A stretch of DNA of 64,000 nt from Phoma sp. XZ068 (taxonomy: Eukaryota > Ascomycota > Dothideomycetes > Pleosporales > Didymellaceae), in the NCBI GenBank assembly GCA_004835665.1, contig RBKR01000011.1:496001-560000 (forward strand), read 5' to 3'. Shown piece by piece: positions 21,755 through 33,100 of the stretch (the stretch's first letter is position 1; the number at the start of each line of letters is the position of its first letter). The translations under genes were made by a program, and so were the position numbers. A model generated the notes under the pieces. That model made no database searches. It was given only the letters and a program-made list of their open reading frames with translations, and was not told the origin of the DNA.

Positions 21755-24700
21755 CTACAATGCCGCCAAAGCCTCACTCTCGTAGCGGCTTCCTGCTCTT
21801 GTGATCGACAATACCCTCTCGCGCTCGATGATCTCTTGTTCCTTGAATTTTGAGATCAGGTCCATGGTACTACGCCGCACGCTGACCATGCTCTTCTTCT
21901 CCATAAACTCCTCGTCCTCAGCCTTCGACCTAAAACTTAGTTGTATGCTTCCCTGACTAACAATGCTCGTGCGGCTCACTCGGCTGGCGTTGCGTGAGTG
22001 TCTGACCAAGCGCGCAGGCATACTGCGTGAGTGTATCGATGGGTGCCTGCTGTCGAAAGAGAATCGAGCCTGTCCAACAACATCCCGAAGGCCGGAATCC
22101 AGCTCGATACTGGCGCGAGGATATGATGGGACACAATCGTCGTAATAGACGGACCAGACGCGGGCGTTGTCCTTTGCATGTATGTCTTCGTATGCACCGT
22201 CGTGGGCGAGCTCGTTCAGATTTGGTACTGATGAGTTCCGCCGGGGTCGTAGTGTGGCCATTGAATCATGTATTCGTGAATTGTTCAGTTTGTCGCTGTC
22301 ACTTGCACGACGCCTTGCCGTGGATGCTTCCCGGCGGTGGCCGCAATCATTGCTGCTACCGTCAACGAAGGAAGCAGGTTTCCATACTTCCGGCAGAAGC
22401 TCAAGCTCTGGGAATTCCAGCACACCACCAATGGCAATGGAGCTGCGATGGTTTCGCCCATGCTTTCTGAACTCCGCGGACGAGTTCTTGAAGATCTTCG
22501 AATAGTTCTTGAGGAATGTTTTGCCAAACGTCATAGAGTTGCTTTTCGTCATTCGCCCGCTGCCGACTTTCTTCTTTCTTTTTTTCTCGCCAGGCATCAA
22601 GGACATCGAGGGTACAAGTTGAGTTGGATCAATTGTGTCTTCGTACACATCCTGAGCGGATGCAAACTTAATTGCGGCTTCAAGCGCAAAGTCACGACTT
22701 TCCACACGGTCTGCCTTGCCAGCGGAGTCTGTACGCTCATTGCGAGTATGCGAAGGGTAGCGACCCCATGCTCCGACAATATTAGGGCTATCACCCTGCT
22801 TTTCAAAGATGACGGAGACTTCTCGATCGAAAGCGTCGTCATGTGCAGACCCCATAGCACTACGTCGCAAAATGAGGCCAGGATGAGATGGCACTTTCGG
22901 CACAGATCCTTGAGGCGCGAAAGGCTGAGTGAAAGATGGGGCGAAAGGGTTCCCAAATGCATTTGGACCCTCTGGTCTGGTTGGAGTAACCGGGACGCTG
23001 GCTTCATTCGCACTCAGGCGAGTCATAACACTCCCGCTACGTTCACGAAAAGGGCTGGCGTGTGCAGCAAGCTCGCGATTCTTCGGTAAGAACAAGGATG
23101 CTTTCTCCTGTTGATGAGCTTTCAGTGCTTGATTCCAGACATAGTCAGCCCCCTTGTGTCTCCCTAGGGCACTCTGTTCCGCCTGCAGGCTCATCATAGA
23201 TTGCGAGTGTCTTCGTTCTCGATTGAAGGCAACGTCCAACGTGTCGAATGCAGCGTCACCCGTCCGAATTGGACACTCAGGCTTTAGCGACGTTTCGCTC
23301 TGGCTTCGCGCACTCAGACGTTTGGGGTTCAGGAACTTCATGATCGACTCTGATGGAGTAATTCTCTTACGTGGAGGTGAAGGACTGAACTCTTCGCGGA
23401 ACTTTGATTTCTTAGTATCGGTGTCGCTGTTCGTGCGAACCAGTGGAACAAGTATATCAAGCAAGGAGCTTCGGTTATGCACTCCCCGTGCAGGTTTGAA
23501 GTTCGAAGGTTCACATCGTGGTAAAGGTCGAGGCGTACTTTCGTTATCGGTTGGGAAAGAGTTCGATCGGCGGGCTTGCAGCATGCGAACTGATGTACTG
23601 CTGATATCGTCATGACCCATACCCATCTGGAAACTGCTGGAGGTCGCAAAGAAACTGTCAGGAGGACTTTGAGGTCGGCTTGAATAGATTGATGATGCTA
23701 CGTCGCCCCGGAAATTGAATTCACTAGGCAAGACCTTACCCCATTTTGAAGGCACCTTCGAGCTCGCGAATCCTGAGCTGGATGTTTGCCGCTCGCTTCG
23801 GGCTAGCTTCTTGTTTAGGTGAGATTCTCGACTTTGGTCTGAGACGGTTCGGTCACGGTAAGGGTGTATAGGCGAGGGAAGCTCTGGTGCATCAGCAAGA
23901 TGCTCCCAGGATAGCAGCGAGCCGGAGCGTAAATGATGTGAGATTCGCATGCTGTAGAGGTGTACCGAATGGCGTGGGTTAAATTCTTCTTCGCCTTCGT
24001 CTTCGTGGGCTACTTCTATCTTCGGGGGTTGTGCGTTCTCTTTGATCATGCCTTGTATGGAAGTGGAAGGGCGCCGGCCGGTGCGGCGCGTCGTTTGTTG
24101 TATACAGGTTTCAACTGGTCGAATACGGGCTTCCTGCGTTTCGATTGAAGGGTTTCGGGAGCAGACACTGCCATTAGAGTCGAACTTGCCGCTCATTTGC
24201 TGTGCTGTTTCGCCGACCTGCTCAGTTGATAGCAGTTTCTGCGAGCCTTGGGGACTGACATGACATGGTGGAACAGGGAATTGCGACAGGCAAAGGCTCT
24301 CGTTGATTGCCTCAGCCCAAGGTGCACCGTTTTGATCATAGCTTGTCAGACTGGGAAGTCGCAGTGGGGACAGAGGTGATAAAGGCGATACTTGAGGAAA
24401 ATCCATGGAGGTAGCAGGCTGTGAGCGTCTGAACGCATGGTTTCTCTCATCTGAGACATCGACTCGCAAGTTAGGTGTACTGAAGACATGACTGAAGCGG
24501 GTAGCCAGTGAGACAGCATGAGGTTTCTTGATCTGGTAAGGCTGCAAACCGCGGTTGCAGTCAGCTTCGGCGCGGCTCTTTGTTGACGAGCCCGGCGTTG
24601 TTTTGCTGTGAACGTCAGAAACATACGGCGTAATTCACGTTAAATGAAAGCTCACCTGCCAGTAGATGGCGACCAATTAACACTGTGTATGCTCGCTCTT

Positions 24701-25266
24701 TTACTGGGAGTCTTCTTTCCAATATTCCTTGCAATGTCATCAAGCATCTCAGCATCAGAATCGTAACCACCTTCATCTGGTTTCTTGTCACTGAGCAAGT
24801 CTTTGCGCAAGTCGTCCTTCATTATCTTAAATTGCTGCCGAGCATCGTCTTTCGGGCTTCTGACAACAGTGTCCTGGTCGCTCGACCTGACTTTCTGAGT
24901 TTCCTCGACGTGAACTTTCTGTCCCGAGCCCTGCTTTGTGAGGTCTCTCGACAATTTGCGCTTGATTAAGGAACGCATACTCGCGTAGCTTTGCAGGCTA
25001 TAGACCGATACACGACTGAAGCGGGCACGTGGCGCTCTGGTTGGGATGGCCTGGCTGTCTGCACCATCCTCGGCGTGGTCGAAGATTTGGTGGAGCTCAT
25101 GAAGTTCGTCAGATCGGACGCTCGTGAAATGAGAGTTTGGCGACCTAGGTGGCTTCGGTAGCAGAGGCTGCTTCGCAGGCGTTGCTCCGCCTAGGCGAGC
25201 GTTGGGCAGCTCTGGGGAGTCTGGCCCACCTTCCTGCTCCGCCGTACAACATAGTTTCGACGCCAT
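21755..25266 (-). CDS. Large disordered conserved fungal protein of unknown function
   Basis: Exon 1 is 25266-24656 and exon 2 is 24605-21755; the 50-nt intron (GTGAGC...TTCACAG) joins SPSTG to SKTTPGSST in phase, giving 1153 aa. ATG 25266 begins MASKLCCTAEQEGG. No catalytic domain, signal peptide or membrane segment is visible. Most of the protein is Ser/Pro/Arg-rich and probably disordered. More ordered-looking islands are LHELHQIFDHAEDGA and GGYDSDAEMLDDIARNIGKK in exon 1, PWAEAINESLCLSQFPVPP, ESIMKFLNPKRLS, TFGKTFLKNYSKIFKNSSAE, FPELELLPEVWKPA, and a helical end STMDLISKFKEQEIIERER. Many RRxS/RSxS sites suggest phosphorylation. The pattern fits a cortical or signalling scaffold, but that is a guess. 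Several antisense frames over it are shadows. Confidence 0.82.
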
Positions 25267-25712
25267 ATTTGAGTTGCCGTGGTGACATATGTGAGGTTCG
25301 AACCGCTAGAGGTTCATTGCTTGTTGACATTGGTCAGACTTCCGACATGTGGTGTGGCTGCCAAACACAGAGCGAAGAAAGTGCTCACGTTCCAAGCGTG
25401 ACGAGTTTGCAAGAGCAGTCCACATTGAACATTTGAAGGAATTCAGTTGCATTTGGGGCACCGCTTGTTACCCTGGAAGGTGTTGTAGCCGCTCGTAAAC
25501 AGCCGATTTGTCATGAAGCGGCCACCGGTATGAAGCAACCACAAGGAAGGAGCAATCAGCTCTGGGCCGACTACACAGTGACATGGCATGTGGTCCAAAG
25601 ATGACACGAACTCTCTCGGAAGCGCGCAGCTCTTGTAACTCTGGCAGCTGCTTGCACAACTTTTGCTGACAGCATCTGGCAATATGCCAAGCTTCACCGA
25701 GCACAAGCACAT
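25267..25712. other. Intergenic, promoter side of the 1153-aa gene
   Basis: A 446-bp gap holding the promoter of the gene to the left and the 3' end of the Pof1-like gene. A GGTTCGAACC palindrome at about 25295 resembles a tRNA B box, but no A box or cloverleaf surrounds it. No gene is seen. Confidence 0.4.
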
Positions 25713-26636
25713 TCAGCTGCTCAGTTTCTTGCCACTGGCATCTTTACTGTACAAAGACTGATCCTTGAGCCACGCAGCGACACCATCCGTGCACAGCTCC
25801 TCTACCGTGTCCCACTTGCCCTCCTTAGCAGCGGCACGCACCCTCGTCGAGCTGATGCCTACACTGTCATTGGCCTCTACCATGTCAATACTATGGCCCC
25901 ATTGCGGCTTGAAACCGTCCTCTTCACGTGTGCCGTCCCTCAAGTCATTTACATACTTCTGCTGCTCCTCTACGGTGCCAAATTCGTTTGATGACTTGTC
26001 ATTAGGATCAGTCGGCCGCTGCGTAACACGCAGCTTGTGGCCAGCATCGAAAAACGGCTTCAGCGCCGAGAGCGGCGGATCGTACTTGGGGTAGTACTTG
26101 GGATTGCAGAAGCGGATGAGTGTGTCGTAGCCGGTGAGATGGATGTGGATTGGGTTCGAAGAGTAGAACTGAGGGGTGGTGTCTCTTATCGCTATCGATT
26201 TGTCCGTGTAGTACGGCTCCTTCGTAAGACCGATATCAATTGACAGGTCAGTGAAGTCTGTGCTAACAGACGACTTCTTAAGCGTTCGTGAGAAGTCCTC
26301 AGCGAAGACGGTCATTAACGCAACACGCTGCACAAAGCTAGCGGGGCTGGGTGCCTTGTCTGCATTCTGCGTGCTGAACAGTAGAAGCAGTCTGTATGGG
26401 CCACGCTCTGATTGACCATGGCTCCTGAATGCGGTTTGTAAAAGGGAAAGGTGCGCTTTGGAAGGCGGATTGAAACTGGAATCGAGGATGTAGAGTGTTG
26501 TCGGCTGCGTGTTGGTGGGGTTGATGGTGCGCACGACACGGAACTTTGACGTGGAAAGGGCAAAAGAAGTAAGAACAGATTCCAAATCTGGCAGTATCGA
26601 GCGTAAATTAGCTATCCGTAAGGCCATGTCGTCCAT
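25713..26636 (-). CDS. POF1: Pof1-like nicotinamide-nucleotide adenylyltransferase family protein
   Basis: A single exon of 307 aa starting MDDMALRIANLRS; a second Met three codons on (M4) is possible. It has the two signatures of HIGH-type nucleotidyltransferases: SSFNPPSKAHLSLL at residues 53-66, where NPPSKAH stands for the (T/H)xGH loop, and ISSTRVR at 261-267. These bind the nucleotide phosphates in NMN adenylyltransferases. Between them are RLLLLFSTQNADK (second strand and helix) and HIHLTGYDTLIRFCNPKYYP, typical of the Pof1 branch. Yeast Pof1 is linked to NAD salvage and to protein quality control; the reaction expected is NMN + ATP to NAD + diphosphate. Assignment to Pof1 rather than Nma1/2 rests on the atypical NPPSKAH loop and length. 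The next gene to the left begins 446 bp away on the same strand. Confidence 0.83.
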   Translation of the reverse strand: MDDMALRIANLRSILPDLESVLTSFALSTSKFRVVRTINPTNTQPTTLYILDSSFNPPSKAHLSLLQTAFRSHGQSERGPYRLLLLFSTQNADKAPSPASFVQRVALMTVFAEDFSRTLKKSSVSTDFTDLSIDIGLTKEPYYTDKSIAIRDTTPQFYSSNPIHIHLTGYDTLIRFCNPKYYPKYDPPLSALKPFFDAGHKLRVTQRPTDPNDKSSNEFGTVEEQQKYVNDLRDGTREEDGFKPQWGHSIDMVEANDSVGISSTRVRAAAKEGKWDTVEELCTDGVAAWLKDQSLYSKDASGKKLSS

Positions 26637-26819
26637 TGTACGTGCAGAGTGGTACTAGACGCGGAAGCACTTTAGGCACAGCGTTCCGAGGCTGTCACCC
26701 CCACGTCATACGCACAGACCACTCAGTACACTCCCCCAACATTGGCCTCATTCGTGTCTCTACTTCTTCATTTCGTGCCAAATGTGACTTTAATGAGACA
26801 ACCTCCCATACCTTTCGCC

Positions 26820-27515
26820 TCAAGCAGTATATACAATGACTGTCACGACGAAGAACATCATTAATCCGCAGCCCAGAGCGAGCAGCATCCACGATGGCTC
26901 GTGCATCAGTCCACCGATCAACCTCTCATGCTCAACCGTGATCCTCCATTTTGGAAGGCACCAATCGCCTTGATACTGGTCGAGAATGTCGTCAATCCAG
27001 CACTCGTCATCGCTCTCGCCATCTTCGCTGTCACCGCCATCTCCAAATTGTCCCATCTTTGAAAAGTCTCGCACGTACCGGCAGTGCGCATGAAGATCCC
27101 AGCCTGGACGTACACGAGCATCCCAATCGCCACTACACACTCTCATATTTTCGGTCACATCCCAGAAATCTCCAATAACCATACCATCCTTCTCCATATC
27201 TACCATAAGCCCCTTAATAGCGCCCCAGCGGGAGAAGGTCCCATAGTCCAGTGGCTTGACATATATCTCGTCTCCAAAGTCAAGCTTCAGCTGAATCCAA
27301 TTCCGGAGCGACTCTTCAAAACTGGGTTTGGAAATAGTATGGCTTTCGCTGACGAGTTTTGTGCTTTCAGATGATCGTTCGGAGTCGACTCTTTTGGTTC
27401 TGTTGCGATGGGCACCAAGCTCGATATCAATAGCGGCCCCAGCATCGTAATAACCTGGCGTACGGCTGTGGGATATGTACCAATTCGTGAAGATAGAACG
27501 CCATGAGCCCGTCAT
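26820..27515 (-). CDS. Tail-anchored hypothetical protein
   Basis: A single exon of 231 aa from ATG 27515. The family is not recognised. The N-terminus has no signal peptide. The central part is rich in Trp, Asp and Gly, with a compact-looking core (SLRNWIQLKLDFGDEIYVKP, SRWGAIKGLMVDMEKDGMVI, GDFWDVTENMRVCSGDWDAR). It is followed by an acidic linker (GDGGDSEDGESDDECWIDD) and, at the very end (about 208-229), one hydrophobic segment SWMLLALGCGLMMFFVVTVIVY with only two residues after it. That layout is typical of tail-anchored proteins inserted into ER, mitochondrial or peroxisomal membranes with the bulk in the cytosol. The gene ends 183 bp upstream of the Pof1-like start on the same strand. 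Probably real, because of its length, composition and Kozak-like start, but function is unknown. Confidence 0.65.
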   Translation of the reverse strand: MTGSWRSIFTNWYISHSRTPGYYDAGAAIDIELGAHRNRTKRVDSERSSESTKLVSESHTISKPSFEESLRNWIQLKLDFGDEIYVKPLDYGTFSRWGAIKGLMVDMEKDGMVIGDFWDVTENMRVCSGDWDARVRPGWDLHAHCRYVRDFSKMGQFGDGGDSEDGESDDECWIDDILDQYQGDWCLPKWRITVEHERLIGGLMHEPSWMLLALGCGLMMFFVVTVIVYTA

Positions 27516-30118
27516 GACGTCAGATCAGGACGTCGCCCTACGGCGCCAGTTGTGGTTCACTGGTTCCGGTTCACCATCATCGCTGGTACCATAACGGCAA
27601 GAAGGCCTGCGGAGCTGTGCAGCGTATCTTAATGTTTGTATCGACATTCAACTCATATCGTGATAGTAGTCAGATGAGTGTCTGCCGTAGTAATGCCGCG
27701 AGGAATGTCGAATCCTCTCAGGGCAGCCTTGACACGATCGCCAAGGGAAACCAATACGGATGATCTTTGCTTGAGGTCGGGCAGCAGAGGCATCCTTTAT
27801 CTTCATAAAACAGTATGTTAAAGATAAATGTAGCAGTACTTCCTGTTCACTCAGGGCTGCGTCACTAAAGTACAACGTGGTTGTACCCGCTATGCCGCCA
27901 GCGGCTGTCACTATTGTCATTCCGACTCAGAGCTGAGAAAGCTCCAACGACAGCCAAGCATCCGAGAACATGCGTAGATCTCTCGCTAGAGCTTTCCAAC
28001 ACTTGTTGCACATAGCACTATTTCCCGAAGCCCAGCAATTCACCAGTGTTAGATGGCAGGGTCACTCCAAGGTCACGATGATGCTGCAACACAAGCAACG
28101 TGTAAGCAAGCAACAGAACAGGTATCGGGAACCATTTACAGATTACAAATGACTATGGTCAGGCTGTGTACTTCTATAGACTACCACCGTCTTTCCAGAT
28201 CGGTTTCTTGAGACCCTGAAATAAGGGGGCAGATGCAAACGCCAGGTCGTAGGGGACTATCGTCACGCTCCGAGAACACATGTCAGTCACATTCCCGTAC
28301 GCATCTTTTATTTTGCTCAAACAATCGAATAGTGCTGTAGTAATGCAGCAAGGTTGCGTATCCTACCCGCTCTGAACTTTAATCTTTTCCGGTAAGGTAC
28401 ATGCTGCGCTTCTGGCAGTCTGCCAAGTTTCTGCTGCGTGAATAGGATTCTAATGTGTTTGTCATTGCCCGCGGCTCAACGTGCCTTTCGCCTCCTGACA
28501 TACAATCATCTTCCACCTCTGTTGTCCTCGCACATATTCTGGGCGTTCGCCAATCACTCTGCTTCACCGCAACATACGCCATCCTTGTGTTGCAATGGTG
28601 GACCGTAATAATTAACAGGACGAACGGCCCCGTTGTGCCGAATGAATAATCGTGCCCGCTATCGTGTACAGCGGAAGCCGATCCAAGGGCGTGTTGGCTC
28701 AGTAAGCTATTGTTTTGGGCACGATTGGGGCTGTGCAACACTGTGCATGTGAGTAAGTGCACGATAACAGTACCTCTCCGAAATTCCCGAGCCATCGTCG
28801 TCGCCAACAGTCCAGCTTGGTAAGCGGGCTGCACTGCTGAGACGAGAAACCAACATCGCAAGACCACATCGCAAAAGCACGGACTAGGCTTCCATTCAAC
28901 AATCAGACGGTGCACGCCACCTCTGCTCTTCTTATTGCCGAGCAGTTCCCGGCGTTCAGTCTTCTTCTAGAAGTGCCTGCATATGCATTATCCGGCTAAA
29001 ATGACGTGCATTCTTCGCCATGCATTCTGCACCATGCATGCAATGACTATTGCCAAAACCGCGGATCACCCATTCGTTCCGGAACTGGTCACCGTTGACG
29101 AAGTGAACAAGCGATGGTAAAATAACAGTCACGATAATCGCATGTGAAGGCGCTGCGAGACAGCTTGGTCAGTCTCCACGTGGTCCAACGCGGATGCATC
29201 TGTCACACCGATCACAGGTGGTGAGAGCTAGAGTTTGATCAAGCTCAGGATTACCCCTAACGAGTAGCTGTAGGGCTGAACCTAAGGCGCTCGAAGCGGT
29301 GATATAGAGCTCGATATGAGCAGGGTCACTTGTTTTGGTGGTGATGAGGTGAGAAGTGACCCGATGGAACGCGTTATCGGTGTGCTGTAGGTCGGCAATT
29401 GTGATACTATCTGATGATGTGAGCCAGATGTCATTGAGATCAAGGATTATATGGCTCGAAGCGCATAGTACTTGAAATAGTCAAGGGTCACGGTTGTTAA
29501 CGACAAGGTGAGATGAGCAAGGGATGCTAGGATTCACTCAGGGGCACTGTTGATTGGTACAATCGAGCTCTCGCCCATGAATTATTATCGAACTGTCATC
29601 CCATAACCGTGAACGCCTCACACGAGGGTCACTATGTTGATACACAGAGAAGACTGGTCTATTATGCAGATCCCTCATTCAAACGAGCCAAAGCCTGGCG
29701 CGTGAACCCTAGAATACGATGCAAACACTTTGCATCGAAAAACTGCAAACCAGGTATCCCGTCCCTTCGTCTCTTCATCATTCATACTGCCACTTCGTCG
29801 ACTAAACATGTACCTGTCCCTTCCAAACGCGCCCCATGCCATGCAAAATGTGAAAGCAGAAAATGGTCTCGATAATTACAGAATTGTAATGGCCTTGGCC
29901 AAATGAGATAATTGAGAGAACGCCGCCATGACCGAAGTTTTGTTGCTGAAACGCCGCGCGCCAGTCCATGGGTTCATATGTGTGTGTGTGTTATTGCTGT
30001 GTTTGTACATTGAAGAACGAAAGGGTATCCCAGAATGGAGTCTGTGCTGATGAAAGACGCCCGATGTATGCGGTATCGTACAGAGAACAAGGTAGTGTTG
30101 TGTGCGAGGTGATCATGT
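27516..30118. other. Intergenic, 2.6 kb, no gene recognised
   Basis: The longest gap in the window. It has short open frames only; the longest, 178 codons antisense at 28379-28915, has Cys/His/Arg-rich composition without order and is not called. A (TG)6 microsatellite lies at about 29979-29990. No transposon, tRNA or 5S rRNA was recognised by eye. A non-coding RNA could be present unseen. Confidence 0.4.
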
Positions 30119-33100
30119 TCATGGCTCGTGGTTCTTCTCGGCAGAGGTGGTGGTTGAGGCTTCTACCGCGCCAGGCGGAGGGATTTTCTTAACAGTGCCG
30201 TTACTACCGCTGCGTGCTGAGCGTCGACGGCTGTTCATGATCTCCTTCGAAAGATTTGAGCGAGCTCGCTCCGCATTTGAAATTGAATTGCTTCGTCGAT
30301 GCTTGTGCGCTGGTTTCTTCTTGCCCATGAAGAGGCCACCGTCATCGTCGCTGCTTTCGTCATCGTCGCTATCAATAGCGTGGTCGCCATCATAGCCTGC
30401 AGGATCGTCAATAGGAGCATCGAACTGGTTGTGTGCGATCGAGTCAGCTGATGCTGTGGGTAGCATGCTCGCGAATTGGTCGAGCGGGGCGCAATCATCT
30501 GGAACCGAAGAGTTGGCCGACGCGACAGATGGAATTGAAGGGTTCGAAGTCGACTGTGACATGGGCGTGAACTGCTCTTCGGAGGAACAGAACGCCAGGC
30601 CTCGCTCTTGTCCACCAACAGGACTATTCTCGGAGGACTCTGCCTGGTGTGTACCCAGGTATTCCTCGACCTTCTGGTGTTGATTAAATGTTTCGTCGTC
30701 TGGGCTAGGCGGGCAGGCGGTCTGATCGAGTGCCGAGCCAGGTCCTTGCGTTGTAGATACGGATTGTTCGCGGCTCATGTTTTCCTCACGTACTCTACGA
30801 CGAATGAATTCATCTTTCGCACGGCTGAACCTCTCGTCCGATGTTTCGTGGGCGCTTGAAAGCCAGTGTGAGTTCGCAGTGTGTGCAGACCGTGATGAGG
30901 TCTGCGACTTCCAGGAGCCAGCAGGTATGTCAAGAGTGGGGCCGACCTCAAGGTCATTCGCAGCAGCCCATCTACCTGCCAGTCGAGACGATAATGATGA
31001 CACCGAGGACTGCCGCGAGCATGAGTCAAGAGGGTCGACAGAGTGTGCATCCGAGTAGCTGGGAGATCGACTCCGGCCAATAGGAGACAGATCCTTAGGA
31101 TCTGGCTGGTCGACATGACCAGACACATTGGTTGTGCTTATTGCAAGGCTCGGAACACCGTGGGGATCGTGTTCGCCAATCATGAGTCTGTCGATAGACT
31201 TGTCGAATGACTTCTTCCGAATAGGATCCCGAGGAGGCTTCAGTTTGTCTTTGCTTTTCATGCTATTGACGACCCTGCGGGGGAGACCGCCAAACAAGCC
31301 GCTTAGGTGCGATCCAGTAGGCGTGTCCAATGCAGTTGGTGTGCCAGGTAATGCTGAAGGAACCATTGGCGACGTAGACCGGGCTTCCAGATCAGTTTGA
31401 CGTATGGTGTACGCGGAAGAAAACGATCTATCTTGCATGGCTGGACGGTAGGTCTCCACGTTCTGCATAGGCGACGCCTTACGAGAATCAGGACTGTCGA
31501 AGTATCTTGCTCGTTCCTTTGCTTCGGGGCTCGCGGTGACGCTGTGCGAGAGGGGGTGCTCTGACTCGCGTGATCTGCCCAACATGTCCAGGATGGCATG
31601 AGGTGCTACGCTACCTCGTCGTGCATCCTGGCTGATAGTACTACTCGAAGAGGTGGTGCTCATACTGGGAGGCATGTCGTGCGCAGAGCTCTGTGCACGG
31701 CGACGGGAGTTCGAACCGCCTCTAGTAAAGCTTTTGGTGACGTAGTCGGTAGCCTTCTTTGCAGCTGACCGTACCCGCTCCACGAAGCCAATGGGAACAA
31801 CAGCTCTCTCCAGATCATCGTTGGAGATCTCGATCTTGCGGCCATGCGAGGAGCGGTTTGGATCTGTCTCTTCCATCCAGGAAGTGTAGTTGTTGATACC
31901 TTGAAGAAGCCAAGGATGCCTTTTGATCTCGTGTATGGTGATGCGGTGCTGAGAGTCCTTCACAAGTAGGCGTTTGAGCAAGTCACGGAGGTTCTCGTCG
32001 ATCTCCTCGTAATCAACGTCATGCGGAGCTCTCCTGGCATTCGAAATAGGCTGCATGTTGCGCCCGTGTGAGTTCGGTCTGGAATTCGCGCGCTCAGAGA
32101 CAGGCTTCAGTCGGTATCGCGGTATGTAAGGTTCGTCCTCGCTGATAGCCTTCATCAAAGCAAAGGGATTGTTTTCGTGGAAAGGGACTCGACCGTAGAT
32201 CAGGCAGTACAAAGTGATTCCTAGAGCCCAGACGTCGATGCCGCCATCGATATGTGGAGTTTCGGCGCTGAAGTCAGTGCGGCAGAGTTCAGGTGCGTAA
32301 AAAGCCGGTGTGCCCACTGTCTTCGCTAGCTCGATGGCCTCATCCTCCTCCTGTACCTCGTTCTCCGATTGATCTCCGAAACCCTCATCGGTTTTCTGAC
32401 GCCCGAGGTAAGATACTCCAAAATCGGAAATCTTGATGCGATGTTCTTTGGTAACAAGAAGGTTAGCAGGCTTAATATCGCGATGAATAACATTCTGATA
32501 GTGGAGGTATTCGAGACCCAGTACGGTGTCTTTGAACGCCTCCCAGGCACCCTGTATCGTCATGAGTGGAACATAACGGAAGTGCTCTGGAACCTCGTCA
32601 TGATCGCCCTCTGGATGAGAGGCGCTACTGTCGGCAACACTAGGTGTGCGACCGCGAACAAACTCTGAATCGTACGCGCCGTACATTGTGCCTTCAAGGC
32701 CAGTGGTAGTGATTTCTTCGATCTTGCTAGAGTCGGAGGCGTGAGTAGATGAGCGGAACGCAGTCTCCATCGTGCCATCAGTGTGAGAGGATGGCTCTTT
32801 CCGATCGTGGAATTGGACTCGGCTGTGGGGACGCTCATCACGATTCGAGGTTCGGGAGCTTCGGCCAGCCTCAGAGTATAAGTCGTCATCAGAGTCACCT
32901 CCGAACTCAAAGCTCCAGGGTTCGTTGCCTGTGATAGTCTGGCGCCGAAGGTGAGCCTCCTTTGCTTCACGGCGGCGTTGCCGGGCAAGCTTCTGGTGTG
33001 CTATCCTGATGATGCGTTCATCCTCTAGTGCTGCTTTGTCGTCGTCGAAGATACCTTCTGACTCTCGCTGGAAGCGGCGCCATTCGACCAAGGTGACCTC

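Noticed and set aside
22337..23089. A 250-codon plus-strand frame
   Set aside because: Antisense shadow of the 1153-aa gene; Arg/Cys-rich and without order.
25291..25310. GGTTCGAACC, resembling a tRNA B box
   Set aside because: No A box at the right distance and no acceptor-stem pairing in the flanks.
28379..28915. A 178-codon minus-strand frame
   Set aside because: Disordered Cys/His/Arg mix, no resemblance and no splice context; typical chance frame in a gap.
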